Below, piece after piece: positions 59,352 to 64,000 of a stretch of 64,000 nucleotides of DNA; positions within the stretch are counted from its first letter, which is position 1, and each line of letters starts with the position of its first letter. The stretch is taken from assembly GCF_020544405.1 (NCBI RefSeq), contig NZ_CP065410.1:434001-498000 (forward strand). Direction: 5' to 3'. This DNA comes from Pseudomonas sp. IAC-BECa141. Its GTDB lineage: Bacteria > Pseudomonadota > Gammaproteobacteria > Pseudomonadales > Pseudomonadaceae. The position numbers and the translations under genes are program-made. Under the pieces are notes generated by a model, which saw only the letters and a list, made by a program, of their open reading frames with translations, ran no database searches and was not told the DNA's origin.

Positions 59352-59786
59352 TCAGATGCCCTGGCTGCGCAGCCAGGCCATCAACTGCGGCAACGGGAAG
59401 GCCCCGCTCTGACGGGCCACTTCCCGGCCGTTGCGCAACAGAATCAGGCTCGGAATCGAACGAATCCCCAACTGCGCCGACAACTGCTGATTGGCCTCGC
59501 TGTCCAGCTTGGCCAGCCGGCACTTGCCTGCCAGCTGCGCAGCCGCCTGCTCGAACACCGGCGCAAACGACTTGCACGGCCCGCACCAGTCCGCCCACAC
59601 GTCCACCAGCAACGGCAGATCGCCCTTGATCTGACTGGCGTAATCGCCTTGCTTGAGTTCAAACGGCTTGTTCAACAGCACTTCGGACTTGCAGCGGCCG
59701 CACTTCGGATGATCGTTGAGGCGCTCGGCGGGGATGCGGTTGAGGCCGTTGCAGGAGGGGCAGGGGATGAGGAGTGGGTCGGTCAT
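59352..59786 (-). CDS. trxC: Thioredoxin 2 (zinc-binding)
   Basis: A 144-residue thioredoxin of the TrxC type. An N-terminal zinc ribbon with four cysteines (CPSCNGLNRIPAERLNDHPK and then CGRC) precedes the thioredoxin fold with active site VWADWCGPCKSFAPVF and the cis-Pro segment RSIPSLILL. It reduces disulfides, typically under oxidative stress. Confidence 0.95.
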   Translation of the reverse strand: MTDPLLIPCPSCNGLNRIPAERLNDHPKCGRCKSEVLLNKPFELKQGDYASQIKGDLPLLVDVWADWCGPCKSFAPVFEQAAAQLAGKCRLAKLDSEANQQLSAQLGIRSIPSLILLRNGREVARQSGAFPLPQLMAWLRSQGI

Positions 59787-59867
59787 GATCAGCTCAATGA
59801 ATAAAACGGGATCGTACGACTGATCTGGAGCCGTACGGATCGATTATCAAGGTGCAGTCGTTCCCGC

Positions 59868-61370
<1,503 letters not shown>

Positions 61371-61379
61371 TTAGTCCGG

Positions 61380-64000
61380 TTAGTCGAGTTTGGCGGGCGG
61401 CGGCTCTTGCAGCGGTTTTTGCTCGTCGCTGACCGGGACGATGGTTTTGGTTTCCGGCTCGATCGGCACCATCTTGTATTCCTGGCCGTGCAGGTTCTTC
61501 AGGTACACCTCCATCTGCCGGAACGAGATGTTGATGTGCTGCTTCTTGAACTCACGGTTGATGAAGCGGTTGACCTCGTCGAGCACCGGGTTGCGGTCAC
61601 CGAGGTCGCGCACATGCATGCGCAGTTCATGATCGAGAGTGCTTTCGCCGAAGTTGAGGAAGTACACGTGCGGCTCGGGTTCCTTGAGCACGCGCGGGTT
61701 TTCCCGGGCGGCCTTGAGCAGCAGTTCCTTGACCAGATCCAGATCCGAACCGTAATCCACGCCGAGTTTGAGGGTCACCCGGGTGATGGTGTCGGTCAGC
61801 GACCAGTTGATCAGTTGCCCGGTGATGAACGTCTTGTTCGGGACAATGATGTCCTTGCGGTCGAAGTCGGTGATGGTCGTGGCGCGGATGCGGATCTTGC
61901 TCACCGTGCCCGACAGGTTGCCGATAGTGATGGTGTCGCCGATCCGCACCGGGCGCTCGAACAGGATCATGATGCCGGAGATGAAGTTCGCGAAGATCTC
62001 CTGCATGCCGAAACCGAGGCCCACAGAGAGCGCCGCCACCAGCCACTGCAACTTGTCCCAGCTCACGCCGAGTGTCGACAGGGTCGAGACGAAACCGACC
62101 CCGGCGATCACGTACGACAGCAGCGTCGTGGTCGCGTAGGCACTGCCCTGGGCCAGATTGAGTTTCGACAGTACGAACACTTCCAGCAGGCCCGGCAAGT
62201 TGCGGGCGAGCGCAAAGGTAATGCCGATGATGATCAGCGCGCCGAGCATGTCGCCGATGCTGATCGGCACCATGCTCATGTTGGCGCCGGTGCCGCTGGT
62301 GTATTCGTAGAGGGTGATGTTGTCGAGGTACGAGAACACGGTGATCAGGTCGGCCCAGACCCAGTACAGCGCGGCGATGAAACCGCCGAGCAGGGCCAGG
62401 CGGATCAGGCGCAGGGACTGTTCGTTGACCTTCTCGATGTCCAGGGTTGGCTCTTCGATCACCGCTTCGCCATCGCCGGCTTCCTTCGCAGCCTGACGTT
62501 TGGCCAGGGCGCGCTGGTAAGCCAGGCGGCGGGCCGCGACCGCCAGACCACGGACGAAAGTGGCCTCGATCACCAGCCAGAACATCAGCAGATACAGCGT
62601 GTTGATCAAACGGTCGCTGAGCTTCAGCGCGGTGTAGTAGTAGCCGAAGCACACAGCGACGAACAGCGCGATAGGCAGCAGGGTGAACATCACGCCTACG
62701 GCCTTGCGGAACAGCGAAGCGTTTTCGTGGGTCGGGCTGCTGATCAGCAGGCGGCTGAGCAGCCATGCCATCAGGGCGTAGCAGGTCAGCACCACCGGCA
62801 TGCCGATGACATCGTCGGCCAGCGCCGCCGGTTGCAACTCGGCAACCGCCACCACCGCCACCAGTGCCATGACCACCAGTCCGAGGCGACGGACCCAGCC
62901 TTGCAGGAATTCGACCTGCGGCTTTTCCCAGCGGAAGTGCAATTCGGCCACGCCACCCGGCGCGAGGATCCGGTAAGCGGTGTAGAACACCAGCCATGCC
63001 TGGGCCATTTGCAGCAGCGCCGCGCCCATGTTGGCGTTCTGCCCGCGGGCGTCGATCTGCAACGCCAGCCCGCACAGGGCCAGGCCCAGCGCCACCGGCA
63101 TCGCCAGCAAAATATTGATCAGAATCGCCTGCGGCGTGTGCCACTGGCTGTCACGTTTGAAGTGACCGATGTCCTGGTGAACCTTGTTCAGGCGCGAATA
63201 CAACTGCTTGCGGCGCCACAGCAACGCGCCGATCAGCAGCGCCAGCGGCAGGAACAACAGCGGTCGCTGGGTCAGGCCGTCGGTCAGTTCACTGAAGCTT
63301 GAGGCCAGTGGCAAGGTGTCGATCTGACGCTTGAGGCGTTCCGGCACGCCGCGCATCCATTCGGCGTCCAGTGGCTTGTTGCTCGGAATCCAGAACATCT
63401 GCTCGTCGAGCGTCGCACGCAGGCTCTGCGCGGTGCTCAGCAGTTGTTTCTGGTTCAGTTGCAGGGTGATCGACTCGTTGAGCATCGCGCTCAATTCGCG
63501 GTTCAGACGCTCCAGCAGGTCGGCGCGGGTGTTGGCCAGTTCCAGCAGGCTTTTGCGCAGTTGCGGCGTGACTTGCTCCGGCGGCTGGGTGGACAGCAGG
63601 TTGTCGACGTAAGCCGTCGGGTTGCTCAGCAGTTCTCGCTGCTGGCTGACTTCGAACTGATACAGACGAATATCGGCGATCTGGTCCGCCAGGTCGCGAT
63701 CGACCTTGAGGCGTGGCAGGGCCTGTTTCTGTTTATAGAGAATCTTCGACAGCAGCAGGCTGCCCTTGAGCACGTTGATCTGCTCGTCGAGGGCCGAATC
63801 GCTCTGGGTCACGCTGTCCAGTTGCTGTTTGGTCTGCAGGTTCTGCTGGGTGACTTCGTTGAGGCGGTCGGTGCTCTTGAGCAGATAGTCGGAGAGCTTG
63901 AGGTTGGCCGCGCTTTCGGTGGCGAGCAGGGTGCTGCTGCCGGACTTCTGCGCCTCGATCGATTGCTGGGTCACGGTCTCTTGAGACAGGGCCAGACGCT
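61380..64000 (-). CDS. mscK: Mechanosensitive channel MscK (KefA), C-terminal part cut by window edge
   Basis: About 870 codons are visible; the frame continues past base 64000. A long periplasmic coiled-coil region is followed by about eleven membrane helices and the MscS core: SVGLGFGMQEIFANFISGIM (pore-lining and gate region), FERPVRIGDTITIGNLSGTV, and FDRKDIIVPNKTFITGQLIN. The C-terminal MscS domain ends around NISFRQMEVYLKNL, with a short charged tail. The size and multi-helix N-terminal part indicate MscK rather than MscS. It is upstream of selO on the same strand. Confidence 0.93.
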   Translation of the reverse strand, partial: RLALSQETVTQQSIEAQKSGSSTLLATESAANLKLSDYLLKSTDRLNEVTQQNLQTKQQLDSVTQSDSALDEQINVLKGSLLLSKILYKQKQALPRLKVDRDLADQIADIRLYQFEVSQQRELLSNPTAYVDNLLSTQPPEQVTPQLRKSLLELANTRADLLERLNRELSAMLNESITLQLNQKQLLSTAQSLRATLDEQMFWIPSNKPLDAEWMRGVPERLKRQIDTLPLASSFSELTDGLTQRPLLFLPLALLIGALLWRRKQLYSRLNKVHQDIGHFKRDSQWHTPQAILINILLAMPVALGLALCGLALQIDARGQNANMGAALLQMAQAWLVFYTAYRILAPGGVAELHFRWEKPQVEFLQGWVRRLGLVVMALVAVVAVAELQPAALADDVIGMPVVLTCYALMAWLLSRLLISSPTHENASLFRKAVGVMFTLLPIALFVAVCFGYYYTALKLSDRLINTLYLLMFWLVIEATFVRGLAVAARRLAYQRALAKRQAAKEAGDGEAVIEEPTLDIEKVNEQSLRLIRLALLGGFIAALYWVWADLITVFSYLDNITLYEYTSGTGANMSMVPISIGDMLGALIIIGITFALARNLPGLLEVFVLSKLNLAQGSAYATTTLLSYVIAGVGFVSTLSTLGVSWDKLQWLVAALSVGLGFGMQEIFANFISGIMILFERPVRIGDTITIGNLSGTVSKIRIRATTITDFDRKDIIVPNKTFITGQLINWSLTDTITRVTLKLGVDYGSDLDLVKELLLKAARENPRVLKEPEPHVYFLNFGESTLDHELRMHVRDLGDRNPVLDEVNRFINREFKKQHINISFRQMEVYLKNLHGQEYKMVPIEPETKTIVPVSDEQKPLQEPPPAKLD

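Overview
The window is chromosomal DNA from a fluorescent Pseudomonas (P. fluorescens group). It is GC-rich with Pseudomonas codon use. The blocks phaC / DUF971 / hslU-hslV / SPOR / argS / priA / rpmE, malic enzyme / mrcA / pilMNOPQ / aroK-aroB / DamX-like / gltBD / hemE follow the arrangement known from P. aeruginosa PAO1. Several intergenic gaps hold REP-type inverted repeats (GTGGGAGCGAGC family) that are typical of this group. No tRNA, rRNA, CRISPR array or insertion sequence was seen.

Layout. 1-30.3 kb is a core housekeeping block: PHA synthase (cut by the left edge), HslVU protease, arginyl-tRNA synthetase, primosomal helicase PriA, ribosomal protein L31, a secreted thermonuclease-family protein, NADP-malic enzyme, PBP1A, the type IV pilus alignment operon pilMNOPQ, the shikimate genes aroK and aroB, a DamX-like division protein, glutamate synthase gltBD and hemE. 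30.3-40.1 kb is accessory: a two-gene Septu-like defence module (PtuA ATPase plus PtuB HNH nuclease), an MFS exporter with its divergent LysR regulator, a PemK/MazF-like toxin without a visible antitoxin, two small Pseudomonas-specific proteins, and an AT-rich segment. That segment carries an HTH regulator, a queuosine-precursor (VUT/YhhQ) transporter broken by one extra T in a nine-T run, and an enterobacterial-type queC. The two edges of the island carry paralogous small exported proteins and almost identical 26-nt terminator-like repeats.

40.1-58.2 kb is one long minus-strand operon of 19 genes for an aryl polyene (APE) pigment. It encodes a chain-length-factor-like KS, acyltransferases, two ACPs, a fused AMP-ligase/dehydratase, a glycosyltransferase, an aromatic amino acid ammonia-lyase, a thioesterase, a LolA-like carrier, an MMPL exporter, a CPA2-type antiporter, an FAD oxidoreductase, a methyltransferase, a DUF3261 lipoprotein, two ketosynthases, a dehydratase and a ketoreductase. 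Nearly every junction is an overlapping stop/start, so the genes are probably translationally coupled. A 90-bp REP element sits in frame in the 5' end of the DUF3261 gene.

58.5-64 kb returns to ordinary genes: an orphan ParA-like ATPase, thioredoxin 2 (trxC), the AMPylase selO and a mechanosensitive channel mscK cut by the right edge.

The most interesting points are the HTH-VUT-QueC 7-deazaguanine cassette with its T9 frameshift, the in-frame REP in the APE operon, the Septu-like module, and the APE operon's fused ligase-dehydratase and embedded antiporter.
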